Notes under the pieces: generated by a model | What the model saw: only the letters and a program-made list of their open reading frames with translations | The model's database searches: none | Told to the model about the DNA's origin: nothing | Source: Bacteroidales bacterium | GTDB lineage: Bacteria > Bacteroidota > Bacteroidia > Bacteroidales > Lentimicrobiaceae | Assembly (NCBI GenBank): GCA_016705005.1 | Contig: JADIZB010000012.1 | Coordinates: 62,001-126,000 of the forward strand | Length of the DNA stretch: 64,000 nt | Direction: 5' to 3' | Part shown: positions 37,726-48,100 of the stretch, piece by piece | How the letters are laid out: each line of letters begins with the position of its first letter | Position numbering within the stretch: the stretch's first letter is position 1 | Program-made: the position numbers and the translations under genes

Positions 37726-38011
37726 AACTAATTGTTTAGTGTAAATGATGAAGAAATGAGATACCAGATAATAACATAAACAGCACCTGAATATTGGACT
37801 AATATAGGAATTTTTTCGGGCTGTTATAAGGATAAACGGTTGAACTGAAATTGGAAGGCTTCGTTCGGCCAGGTGTGTTTTTCGGGAAGGAAATTCTTAA
37901 CGACTGATTTGATTTTTATTCAGGATACCCGGAACCTTAAGGATTTTTTCAGTTTATTCCTCAGTGAACAATGGCCTGTAACACGGAAGCTACAAAATGT
38001 GACTGCCATGG

Positions 38012-38560
38012 TTATTGATTCTCTTCCCTGATCAGTCCGTAATAGACAAGATCTTTGTATTCGTTCCAGTGCATCATATGCGATTTAAGGGTGCCTTCAT
38101 AAGTCATTCCGGCTTTCTGCATTACACGGCCGGAAGCAGGATTGTTTCCGAAGTGGCTGGCTGTTATCTTATGTAGTTTCATCTGGTTAAGTGCATAATC
38201 CAGCACCGGTATAACAGCTTCCGAACAATAGCCTTGATTCCAGTATTCTTTACCTATCCAGTATCCCATTTCTGCCAGCAGATATTGAAGTTGCAGGCTC
38301 AGGCCGATGGCTCCGATCAGTTGGTGCGAATCCTTCAGGGTAATGGCCCATATCACTGATTTCCCATCAATGAAATCATTGATGTGTGTCCCTATCCAGG
38401 CTTCGGCCATTCCTTCGAGGTAAGGGAATGGCATTGCCAGTGTGTTGCGGGCAACTTCTTCTTCACCGGCCAGTTTCTGAACTACCGGAGCATCTTCTTC
38501 AACAAATGGTCTGAGTATTAACCGGGCGGTTTCCAGGACAGGAATTGGGTTTGCAGGCAT
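38012..38560 (-). CDS. GNAT-family N-acetyltransferase (RimJ/RimL-like)
   Basis: A 182-residue acetyltransferase. It starts PVLETARLILRPFVEEDAP, the N terminus of the RimJ/RimL subgroup, with the acetyl-CoA site AEMGYWIGKEYWNQGYCSEA and the late helix HFGNNPASGRVMQKAGM. It is 33 bases downstream of the usher gene on the same strand. A link to the fibre system (for example acetylation of a component) would be speculative; the same family is often unrelated to its neighbours. Confidence 0.85.
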   Translation of the reverse strand: MPANPIPVLETARLILRPFVEEDAPVVQKLAGEEEVARNTLAMPFPYLEGMAEAWIGTHINDFIDGKSVIWAITLKDSHQLIGAIGLSLQLQYLLAEMGYWIGKEYWNQGYCSEAVIPVLDYALNQMKLHKITASHFGNNPASGRVMQKAGMTYEGTLKSHMMHWNEYKDLVYYGLIREENQ

Positions 38561-38593
38561 GGCTTGTTATACGTAGAAATGTGGTATATTTAA

Positions 38594-41500
38594 TTAATGA
38601 TCAACGATTCCGATAAACACATGATACCCTTCAGCACTGATCAATCCGGCACATTGCCTGGCTTCGGTTTCCGAAATGAAGTAACCGAACCGCACTTTAT
38701 AAAGCTTCTCCTCGTATACAACGCCACATTTATCTTTGCTTAACGGGCACAACTTATCAGCCAGTTTCATTGCGTTGCCCGGATCTTCAAATGCTCCGGC
38801 CTGCACAAAACAGTTGCCTGCCGTGGTATTGATCACTCCACTGATTACTTTTGCCGGAATGGCAGGTAATTTCTGAACCTCAATAACCTGACTTTCAAAT
38901 TCTTTATCAGGCTTTGGTGTATTAATTAGATCATCATCCTTTTTTGGTAATGCTGACGCAGGCTCTTTTTCAATTTTCTCAGCTTTGCTATTTAAAGCAG
39001 GTATTTCAATTTGTTTAGGATGTGCAAATGTCATGGTAAACATCAGGTCATCAACAATATCACCGATTTCCATCGGAAGTATTTCAAATTCATAAAATTC
39101 CGGATCAGCCGTAACATCCAGTCTTCGCATCTGGGCGGAATCGGGTCTGGCAATGTAACGCCCTGGAGCAAATCCCAGATAGTTGAAATAGCCGTCCGGC
39201 TCGGTAAGGGTTCTGCTGATTACTTTTCCGGTACTGTCGTAGAAGTTGATCAGCATCCTGCCCTGTCCTCGCAAAGCCCTGCCGGTATTGATATAAACAA
39301 GCCCGTTTGCTTCACCCATAACTTTAATTGGAATGGGTATTCTTTTAAACTGATTCGGGTCGGTGTAAACATTCAGAACCTTCGAATCTATTTGCCAGGA
39401 GATGTTTTCGAATCCGTTGTCATCAATTTCAAGATAATAATTGGTAAACGGTTCAAGTTCAAGGATACGTATTAAAGTGTCACGATCACGGGCAATCACC
39501 CGTCCTCCGTTCATCTGAATGTTTAGTCCGGCAGCCAGCCTTTCATTGCTGTCACGTTTCCCACTGTGGTTAAGATCAAGGAATGGTTCCAGAACAAACC
39601 CAGCCCTGCCGGTTACAGAACGGTTGTCAGTGTGTACATAACCATTGCCACTTCCAAAGGCAAAACTACCTCTGGCGCTTTCCGTTGCCACGAAGTCTTT
39701 ATTGATCATACGAGCTGAGGCACTTGTTTGGGCGAATGAAAGGTCATACCTGAAGGTCAATTCAAAACTGCGGAAGTCAGACCTTCGGTTTTCCTCGTAT
39801 CCCAGGGATAAATAAGCTTTCTGCATAAAGCTTTTTTCCAGTTCAGCCTTATAGGAGATGATTCGCTGATTCGAAAAATCATATTGAATCTGTGGCCTGA
39901 AAGTGGCTCCATGTCCCAGCTTAAAGCCCAGCGTAAGGTTGGAATACATGTAAGGGTTTCCTTCGCCCAGCCAGTTGGCATACCCTGAAAAGTTAGCACT
40001 GATTCCACGGAAGTAAGTCGAAAATAATACTTCAGTGGTTGAATAGGTAACCTCGGTGAGAACATTCTGCTTATAAGATAGTCTCGAAAACAATCGGAAC
40101 GATCTGATCCGGATAGGCATTGACAGGCTGGCTTTTCTCTCCTCAAGGTAATTGAAGCTTATGGCTTTCTGTCCTTTTTCGTATTTTGTATAATCAATTT
40201 CGATGGTAAGGTTGGAGGGAAGCCTGTAACTGAGCAATCCCTTGGCCCTTACGCCATAGGTGTATTCAGCATTGGCAAGAAAATACTTCAGGAATCTGGC
40301 CGACCCGGTAATAAATGGCATTGCTTCACCGGTTGTAACGGATGAAAGATATTCAACACCACCCCCGATGGTAATGTTCCGGTGGAGACCGTAATAGGTT
40401 TCTCCCTTCATATAAGTACTGTTGGAACTATCACGGACAACACCACCGGTGAGAGTGTATTCGGTCTTCCCGACCGGCAGGAAATTATAGGGGATGTTAA
40501 TGGTTTGCTCTTTGATCCGTTCTTCGCCCCAGGGGCCGTAGAACCGTAAAGTTACTGCTGAGGATCCGTAAACCAATGGAACTTCAAAGCTGAAGAAACC
40601 TGAAGGGTCAGCTGTTGTATAATCTACAATAACATTATTGATGTATAATTCAACTGTCCAGCCGGGTTCAGTATAGTCGCTCAGGGTATATGAACCAAAC
40701 GTCTTCCGGTAGGTTGTTGGTGTGTTTGAAACAGAAGCTCCGACCAAAGGTGCATAGATAGACGAAACAGCCCTTGATGGGATCTTTCCGGCACTGATCT
40801 GTTTAACAATTTTATTATCGTTGTTAGCCCACCGCCATCGGTATTGCTGTTGCTTTCCATCGAATCCCTGCTTGTTTGAATAATTGAGTAATACATTGGC
40901 TTCACCGCCAAATAGTTCGCTGCCGAATCCCACACTGGCGCGGGTGTCGCTGATGGTTCCCGGACTCTGGGTTGAGATCAGCGACCAGTCAATCATGGTG
41001 CCACGGTATAAATGATATTGTCTCTTCAGAATAGTGTCTGCTTCAGTCACTCCACTGATCCTGTTAATGTTTTTCCGCATCTGCTCCAGACGTAGTTCCC
41101 TGAGGACAGGAAGTTCATGGTTTGTTTCAAGTTCGAGTTCCAGGTTCCTGAAATTGAAAGTTAGGTTTAATCCGAAAGCTTTGCCATACACATCAGTTCG
41201 GAGATAAAGCCCGGTTAAATCCCTGAAGATTTCCTCCTTACCCAGACCGATCGATTGTGGTCCAACCCTGATGGCTTTATTAATCGCATCAATCAGATAT
41301 AAATTATTTTCATTCAGGAAAAATCCGCTGATCGAATCATAGCTGTCAGCTGATTTATTACTGATTTTTAGAAACTGGAATAATTCTGTTACTGAAACAT
41401 ACACCTGATCATCCGCAAATACAGCGTTTATCTCATACCCCTGCAGACCTTCAATTGAAAGGAGGACAGAAATTTCTTCATAATTTTCAGGACTGTCCTG

Positions 41501-41626
41501 GGCCGTTAACGTTACCGGGAACACAAAACTGATCACCAGAAAGACAAGAACCGTCCACATGGCATGGAACAGCTTTGCCCGGTGTTTTTCAATTGGTGTT
41601 ACGGTAATTTCTGTCATCGGTGGCAT
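38594..41626 (-). CDS. Usher-like outer-membrane protein with C-terminal SPOR domain
   Basis: A 1,010-residue protein. It has a signal anchor (FHAMWTVLVFLVISFVFPVTLTAQ) and an N-terminal periplasmic domain resembling chaperone-usher ushers (VLLSIEGLQGYEINAVF, YVSVTELFQFLKI). The central region (about 180-670) is a long series of amphipathic strands, with a possible plug near 330-400 (YTLSDYTEPGWTVELYINNV). Next is an SdrD/CFA-type C-terminal domain (FLDLNHSGKRDSNE, about 675-710). The last ~75 residues (about 938-1010) read NCFVQAGAFEDPGNAMKLAD and YKVRFGYFISETEARQCAGL, a SPOR domain that binds denuded peptidoglycan glycans. It would be the assembly platform for the DUF4402 pilins, and the SPOR domain could anchor it to the cell wall. 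The identification as usher is from pattern, not search. Confidence 0.75.
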   Translation of the reverse strand: MPPMTEITVTPIEKHRAKLFHAMWTVLVFLVISFVFPVTLTAQDSPENYEEISVLLSIEGLQGYEINAVFADDQVYVSVTELFQFLKISNKSADSYDSISGFFLNENNLYLIDAINKAIRVGPQSIGLGKEEIFRDLTGLYLRTDVYGKAFGLNLTFNFRNLELELETNHELPVLRELRLEQMRKNINRISGVTEADTILKRQYHLYRGTMIDWSLISTQSPGTISDTRASVGFGSELFGGEANVLLNYSNKQGFDGKQQQYRWRWANNDNKIVKQISAGKIPSRAVSSIYAPLVGASVSNTPTTYRKTFGSYTLSDYTEPGWTVELYINNVIVDYTTADPSGFFSFEVPLVYGSSAVTLRFYGPWGEERIKEQTINIPYNFLPVGKTEYTLTGGVVRDSSNSTYMKGETYYGLHRNITIGGGVEYLSSVTTGEAMPFITGSARFLKYFLANAEYTYGVRAKGLLSYRLPSNLTIEIDYTKYEKGQKAISFNYLEERKASLSMPIRIRSFRLFSRLSYKQNVLTEVTYSTTEVLFSTYFRGISANFSGYANWLGEGNPYMYSNLTLGFKLGHGATFRPQIQYDFSNQRIISYKAELEKSFMQKAYLSLGYEENRRSDFRSFELTFRYDLSFAQTSASARMINKDFVATESARGSFAFGSGNGYVHTDNRSVTGRAGFVLEPFLDLNHSGKRDSNERLAAGLNIQMNGGRVIARDRDTLIRILELEPFTNYYLEIDDNGFENISWQIDSKVLNVYTDPNQFKRIPIPIKVMGEANGLVYINTGRALRGQGRMLINFYDSTGKVISRTLTEPDGYFNYLGFAPGRYIARPDSAQMRRLDVTADPEFYEFEILPMEIGDIVDDLMFTMTFAHPKQIEIPALNSKAEKIEKEPASALPKKDDDLINTPKPDKEFESQVIEVQKLPAIPAKVISGVINTTAGNCFVQAGAFEDPGNAMKLADKLCPLSKDKCGVVYEEKLYKVRFGYFISETEARQCAGLISAEGYHVFIGIVDH

Positions 41627-41641
41627 TATTAAAATTCAATG

Positions 41642-42163
41642 CTATTCCTGAATAAAAGTGACAGAAAATGTACCGCTGTATTCCCCGGCAGGATTATCAA
41701 GCATATTTCCGACAATCAGGGTTCCACCTATTCTTACCTGAGTCCTGAAGGGAGGTCTGAGCGTATTGATAAACGGGGATTCAGGAATTGATCCTCCGAG
41801 ATGTAACGTAAGTGTTCCGCCGTTGCTGCCGTTCAGCGAAATATCAGGGCCATTCATGATAGAAATTATAACCCCCGGATTGGCTTCTACTTCGAAAATG
41901 GCCGGATGGTGCTGATAGCCCTGAAAAACAGTAATAATATCACCGGTTACAGAGCGGGTACCATCCGGGTAAATAATTACAGTGCCACCCATAAAACCTG
42001 TGATGAAAGCACCAAAACTCAGGTTCTGAAAGGTACTGAGACTCATCGGTCTCGGAGGTTCCTCCTGTGCAGATAACCGGCCATTCAACAAGAAAATGCA
42101 CACGGAAATGCTGATGATCAGCGATGCCCTGAGATGTCCGGATATGTTGGTGGCTATGCTCAT
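41642..42163 (-). CDS. DUF4402 pilin-like protein, candidate tip subunit
   Basis: A 173-residue exported protein. After the signal peptide it matches the DUF4402 pattern: SFGAFITGFMGGTVIIYPDGTRSVTG, FEVEANPGVIISIMNGPD, and the C-terminal strand GEYSGTFSVTFIQE. Unlike the other four DUF4402 proteins in this locus, it has almost no residues between the signal peptide and the first core strand (only QEEPPRP), where donor-strand pilins carry an N-terminal extension. In chaperone-usher systems the subunit without an extension is usually at the tip or first in assembly, so this is the candidate tip subunit. It starts 2 bases after the giant adhesin gene ends and is followed by the usher. Confidence 0.72.
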   Translation of the reverse strand: MSIATNISGHLRASLIISISVCIFLLNGRLSAQEEPPRPMSLSTFQNLSFGAFITGFMGGTVIIYPDGTRSVTGDIITVFQGYQHHPAIFEVEANPGVIISIMNGPDISLNGSNGGTLTLHLGGSIPESPFINTLRPPFRTQVRIGGTLIVGNMLDNPAGEYSGTFSVTFIQE

Positions 42164-42165
42164 GT

Positions 42166-45100
42166 TCAGTTCGATAGATAGATTTTTTGCGACCTGACTT
42201 CTTTTTGCGAAGTTAAGGTTAAAATGTAGATGCCTGAAATGAAGGCCGGATGTATTTCAACTTGTCCTGTTTCAGGCATATCTGTCTGGAACAACACCTG
42301 TCCCAGCAGGTTACTGATGGTCAATCTTCTGTGTTTTTCAGGTGAAACGCCGTCATCAACGAGTAACCGGCCATTGGACATAAAAGCTGTAAATTTTCTG
42401 TCAGATTGTTCTTCGATGTAATTCGTTTTACTAAAAATCAGTGAAAACCTGTTTTCAATTATGCCAGATCCTGATCTCACCCGGTATTCCGGGTAATTCT
42501 TCAGATCAGAAATCTCTCCTGTTTGCTCATCGTATAGATAGGCATGCAGATTCAACGGCAGGTTTTCAATGGATTTACATCTGAATGTCACCCAGCCATC
42601 CTTTTCAGTTGAAATTCCAAGAGGAACCCGGGTGGTGATGATTCCGGGTTCAGGCTGGGCGCTTATGGATAACTTCTGTAATGACCCGGTAAGAACATAC
42701 AGGTTAGGGACATCCTTGTCAGTATTAAACAGCTTCAGCGCATCCAGCTCCTTGTCAAATCCTTCGGTGGCCTCACCGGTAAAATAAACAACTACAGGAT
42801 CTTCGGTGGCGCCTTCGCCATCAAAGGCGGCAGATACACGTACCATGGGATAGTTTCTGTCATTGGCCGACTTGTGGAATGCCGGTGTAAGGTTGTTAAC
42901 TCTTACCCTGTTATCCATTCCGAATAATCCATTTACCGGGAATGTTCCGTCACTTACATGAACAAAGAATCCCTGCATTGATGGAATCACATTGCTGGCG
43001 GTCCCATCACTTGAAATACCGTTGATATAAGTGCTGTAGGTGCCTCCATATTCATCGGTTGTTCCCGCTTTGAAATAATACAGGGCATTGTCAATATTAG
43101 TTCTGGCCCAGCCGGCAGATGCATTCCAGTCGATGGGAGAAGGGTAGGGATTGCCCATAAGGTTGAATCCCAGAGTGTAAGTCCTGTTGTGGTTGTAAAG
43201 GGCAACCGGTCCGATCGTATTGTTATTGACAGTCCCTGTCAGATCTGCAGTAACTGCAGCCGTAGAGGTGCCGAAGTTAAGGCAATAGCCTGACATAGGA
43301 TCCAGTAAGCCTGCACCCACGGTGTATGCTGTCCAGCCGCTGGATTCCTTGTCTTCGTCATATTTGAACAGTGACGGGAACAGTGCCGACAGGTTGATGT
43401 CATCTGAGAATCCTGAAACGGTTGCCGCCTGAAAAGGCGATGATAAATATTTGTATCCGAATCCTGACGGCAGATATCGTTGCATAGTTACATTTCCGGT
43501 AACAGATCCGTTTCCGGTACCGCTGATCAGTGCTGTTTGAGCAACTGTTGAAACAAGTGTCAGATATCCCCCTGAACTTAATGTACCCAATTGTGGAGTG
43601 AGTATGCCGGTGATGTTCAGGTTGCCTGCAAGGCTTACACCGGTTGCATTGTTGATGATCAGGTTGGCAATGGTGTTCCCCGCGAACTGATTGGTTGCAA
43701 TGGTCTGTGGCGAACTGCCATTAAGTTCGATGGTGCCTCCGGATGAGGTGAAAGTACCGCTGTTGTTCACTGCTCCGGCAATCTGAAGGATATTGCCGGT
43801 AACCGTGAGTGAAGCACCGTTCTGAATGGTCAGGTTGTTGACCGTTCCAGCAGCCCCTGAACCCAGTATCGGGTAGTTTGTGAGGCTTCCCGGTATCACC
43901 ACATTGGTGGTAATGACCGGAATGGAATTACAGGCCCAGTTTCCTGTGGTGTTCCAGTCGGTGTTTGTTGTACCCGTCCACAGGCCATCGGTACGAATGA
44001 TTATGGTTGAAGTGGTGGTCACAATTCCGCAACCTCCGGCGGCAGCAATGGTGTAAGTTACTGTATAGCTTCCTGGTGTGCTGGTTCCGGTATTGACTGA
44101 ACCATCAGCCCCATTCAGCGAAAGTCCGGAGGGGGCTGCAGTGTATGTTCCGCCTGAAGTGCCTGTTTGTGTGACTGAAACGGTTCCTTCGCTTGGAGCA
44201 ATACGGCGAACCTGCATAGCCAATGGTTGCAACCGGTAATGGGGTTACTGTAATCTGGACGGCAGAAGAAACATCAGAGCATCCTCCTGAAATGACTGTT
44301 CTCCGGAACCAGGTGGTCGCAGAAAGTGCTGACGGGGAATAGTTGATGCCGGTGTTCGTGCCGGTTGCTGCTATGAATCCTGATCCTGATCCGGTTGTAC
44401 TGCTTTCCCAAAGGTAGGTGAACGACCCGTTTCCACCTCCGGGGGTTGAGCCTGTGAGCGCCGCAGGTGTCGAACCTTCACAGATGGTCTGGATTGATCC
44501 AATGGTGTTTCCGGTAATTGTCGGTGTAACGGTAATTCTTATAACTCTGGATGTGTTGCTGCACCCACCCGACATAACCGTCCTCCTGAACCAGGTGGTC
44601 TGGGAGAGGTTGCCGGGCGTGTAGTTTTGTTCATTGTTTGTTCCCGTTGCGGATGAGAATCCTGCAGTGGCACTGGTGGTGCTGCTTTCCCACAGGTATG
44701 TAAATGAACCGTTTCCGCCGGTCGGGTCCGATCCGATGATCTCTCCGGGTGAACTTCCTGTACAGACAGGTTCACCATAAACTGCCTCAACATATAACCT
44801 TTTCAACGTGCCCACACATGGATCAGTAAAGACTCCGTTTGTTGCTGGTATGGCTCCTGAATTGTTTCCCAGCAGGTAATTTTCCACAATGGTAAAACTT
44901 GAGGCTGCATTGCAGGCACCATAGGTAAATGCTCCGCAGGTCCCGTTGGGCGTGCCATAGCTTGCAAACAAAATATGTACAATTACCTTTCCGGCAGGGG
45001 CTGTTACTGTGGCAGTGGCATTTTCTGTCGCTGTGGCACAAGTCGTTCCATGAACGCCCGAACTCAGATCAAGTGAATTATTTCCGATGACAGAGCCAAC

Positions 45101-48100
45101 TTCCATGGTTATTGTATTCGAGCTGGCAGGGCTGCCCGAAGCACAGGTGGCATTTGATGTCAGCGTGCAGGATACTGTATTTCCGTTTGTTAATGAAGAA
45201 TTGGTGTATACCGGATTATTTGTCCCTGTATTGACTCCGTTAAGCTTCCACTGATACGAGGGCGGGGATCCGCCATTTACCGGTGTGGCCGTAAAAGTAA
45301 CACTGGTTCCGGTACAAACCGGGTTGTCAGATGCAACTATGGTTACACTTACCGGTAAGACCGGATTTACGGTCATGGTAATCGTATTTGAGGTTGCCGG
45401 ACTACCGGTGACGCAGGTTGCATTGGAAGTCATCACACAGGTGATTGTATTTCCGCTGCTTAATGATGAATTCGTATAAACCGGGTTGTTCGATCCTACA
45501 TTGACTCCGTTCAGTTTCCACTGATACGAGGGGGTTGTACCTCCGTTGACCGGTGTGGCTGTAAATGTAACGTTCGTTCCTTCACATACCGGGTTTTCAG
45601 ATGCTGCAATGCTGACACTGGCCGCCAGCACTGGATTTACAGTCATGGTGACCGTATTTGAGGTAGCCGGGCTTCCCGTAACACATCCTGCATTTGATGT
45701 CATCACACAATAAACTGTATTTCCGCTGGTGAGTGATGAATTGGTATAGGTAGGACTGTTTGTTCCCACATTGGATCCGTTCAGTTTCCACTGGTAAGCA
45801 GGTGTAGTTCCCCCGTTGACCGGAGTAGCGGTAAAGGTAACACTGGTTCCGGCACAAACCGGATTTTCTGAAGCGACAATGCCTACACTTGCGACAACAA
45901 CCGTGTTAACCGTCATGGTTACTGTATTCGAAGTAGCCGGACTGCCGGTTACACAGGGGGCATTTGAAGTCATTACACAGGAAACAGTATTTCCGTTCAC
46001 CAGTGATGCGTTGGCGTAGGTCGGACTGTTGGTCCCGACATTGACACCATTCAGTTTCCATTGATAGGAAGGTGATGTTCCTCCGTTAACCGGAGTCGCG
46101 GTGAAAGTTACATTGGTACCGGCGCACACCGGGTTTTCTGATGCAGCAATACTTACACCGGCGGCAACAATCGGGTTGACTGTCATTGTTATCGTATTGG
46201 AAGTTGCCGGGCTTCCGCTGGCGCAGCTTACGCTGGATGTCATTACACAGGAAACTGTATTTCCGTTGGTTAGTGCCGATGTGGTATAGGTGGGGCTATT
46301 GGTTCCTGTATTGACACCGTTCAATTTCCATTGGTAGGATGGCGATGAACCACCATTCACCGGAGTGGCAGTGAAGGTAACCGATGATCCTGCACAGGTT
46401 GGATTTTCTGAAGCCGAGATGCTCACGCTTGCTGCAAGCACAGGGTTTACAACCATGGTAATGGTATTGGAAGATGCCGGACTGCCTGATGCGCAGGTTA
46501 CTTCGGAGGTCAGTATACAATAAACCTGGTCTCCGTTTACCAAAGCAGGATTTGTATAAACCGGATTGTTTGTGCCAACATTGCTGCCATTTAGTTTCCA
46601 CTGATATACAGGGCTTGATCCTTCATTGACAGGTGTTGCGGTGAAAGTAACGCTGGTACCTTCACAGATCGGATTGTCGGAGGCTGCAATACTTACACTA
46701 ACGGCTAATACCGGGTTTACAGTTACGGTGGTAACATCAGTAGCCGAACATCCGGTAGCAGAAAGCGCTGTTGCAGTGTAGGTGGTTGTTTGCGAAGGAT
46801 TAACCGTAATGGTAGCATTACCTTCGGATGGGGTCGATGCACCAGCCGGAAGTCCGGCAGTCCCGGAAGGAGAACCCTGCCAGCTGTATTGGTAAACATA
46901 ACTTACCGGGGTTCCGGTCAGTGAAACATTGTCAATGGCCCACCACCAGTCATACGTGGCATCATACTTAAATCTGATATACAGGACTGAATTCCCGATA
47001 TAGGAATCCAGATTAATGATTGCATTGGTGAAACCAGTTGTACTGCCCAGGGTGCTGGTATAGGATGCCTCTGTTGTCCAGTCGGTACCATTCGTTGAAA
47101 CTTCCACTTTTCCACTTTCATTGCCATCATAATACCGGTAGTGGTGCCAGAAACTCAGTGTCAGACCGGTATAACCTATAGTGTTTACTGATGGTGACTG
47201 CAGGATGGTCGAGGTAGTAGTTCCACTGCCGGGCGCATCGCTGTTCGTCATGTAGAACTGACTGTTGTCGTTTGAATGAAAGGTTGCAGAAGATACTACA
47301 TACCCGTCAGATCTCAGCGTCCATGCTGCATTTTCGGGGGTGCCTCCGTTAGTATTATTGATGGTCGTCCAGTCGCTGATTCCATTAAAATCTTCTGTCA
47401 GTATTTCAGCGGGAGCAGATGCAGGTAAAGCTGCTACTGACAATTCCACTGAATTCCCGTCACAGATTTCATCTGAGACGGAGGAAGCGGTTACCAGGGG
47501 CAATGATAAGGCGCTGACGGTCAGGGTTTGAGGTGGCCCTGTGCCACAGGCATTGGAAGGAGTAACCTCAATGTTACCAGAACCTGAACCTGCAAGAACC
47601 GTGATGGAGTTGGTTGTTCCACCTCCTGTCTGAACCCAGCCTGCCGGCAATGTCCAGGAGTAATCGGTGTCGGCAGTGTTGCTTACGGCATATGTAATGG
47701 TTGAATTTTCGCAGGGCGTCGCGTTACCAATGATGGCATCAGGCTGTGCGGGAAGGTTGACCGGTGTTACGGAGAGCGTCCTTGCTGTACCCGTTCCGCA
47801 GGAAGTGGAAGGGGTCACTGTAATATTTCCCGCATTGGCTCCGGCGGTTACCAGAATTGAATTCGAGTTCTGGCCTGCAGTGATGGCCCATCCGGCAGGA
47901 ACGGTCCATGTGTAGGTAACACCTGAAACATTGGTTACCGTATAGTTCTGGTCTGCAGAATTTTCACATGGAGTCGGATTACCGGCTATCGTTGAAGGTT
48001 GTGAAGGGGGATAACACTGACCAACCTGAAAATCACCGAATGTTGTAAATCCCGTAGCCTGAACTGAGGTTGGATTTGTGGATCCGGTGGTCGGGTATGT

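Noticed and set aside
38012..38560. GNAT enzyme as part of the pilus system
   Set aside because: Close spacing alone is not evidence; RimJ/RimL-like genes are common and their neighbours vary.
44105..44232. Two separate overlapping genes at the adhesin break
   Set aside because: The sequence continues the same repeat and lectin pattern across the shift; one extra base explains the split better than two genes.
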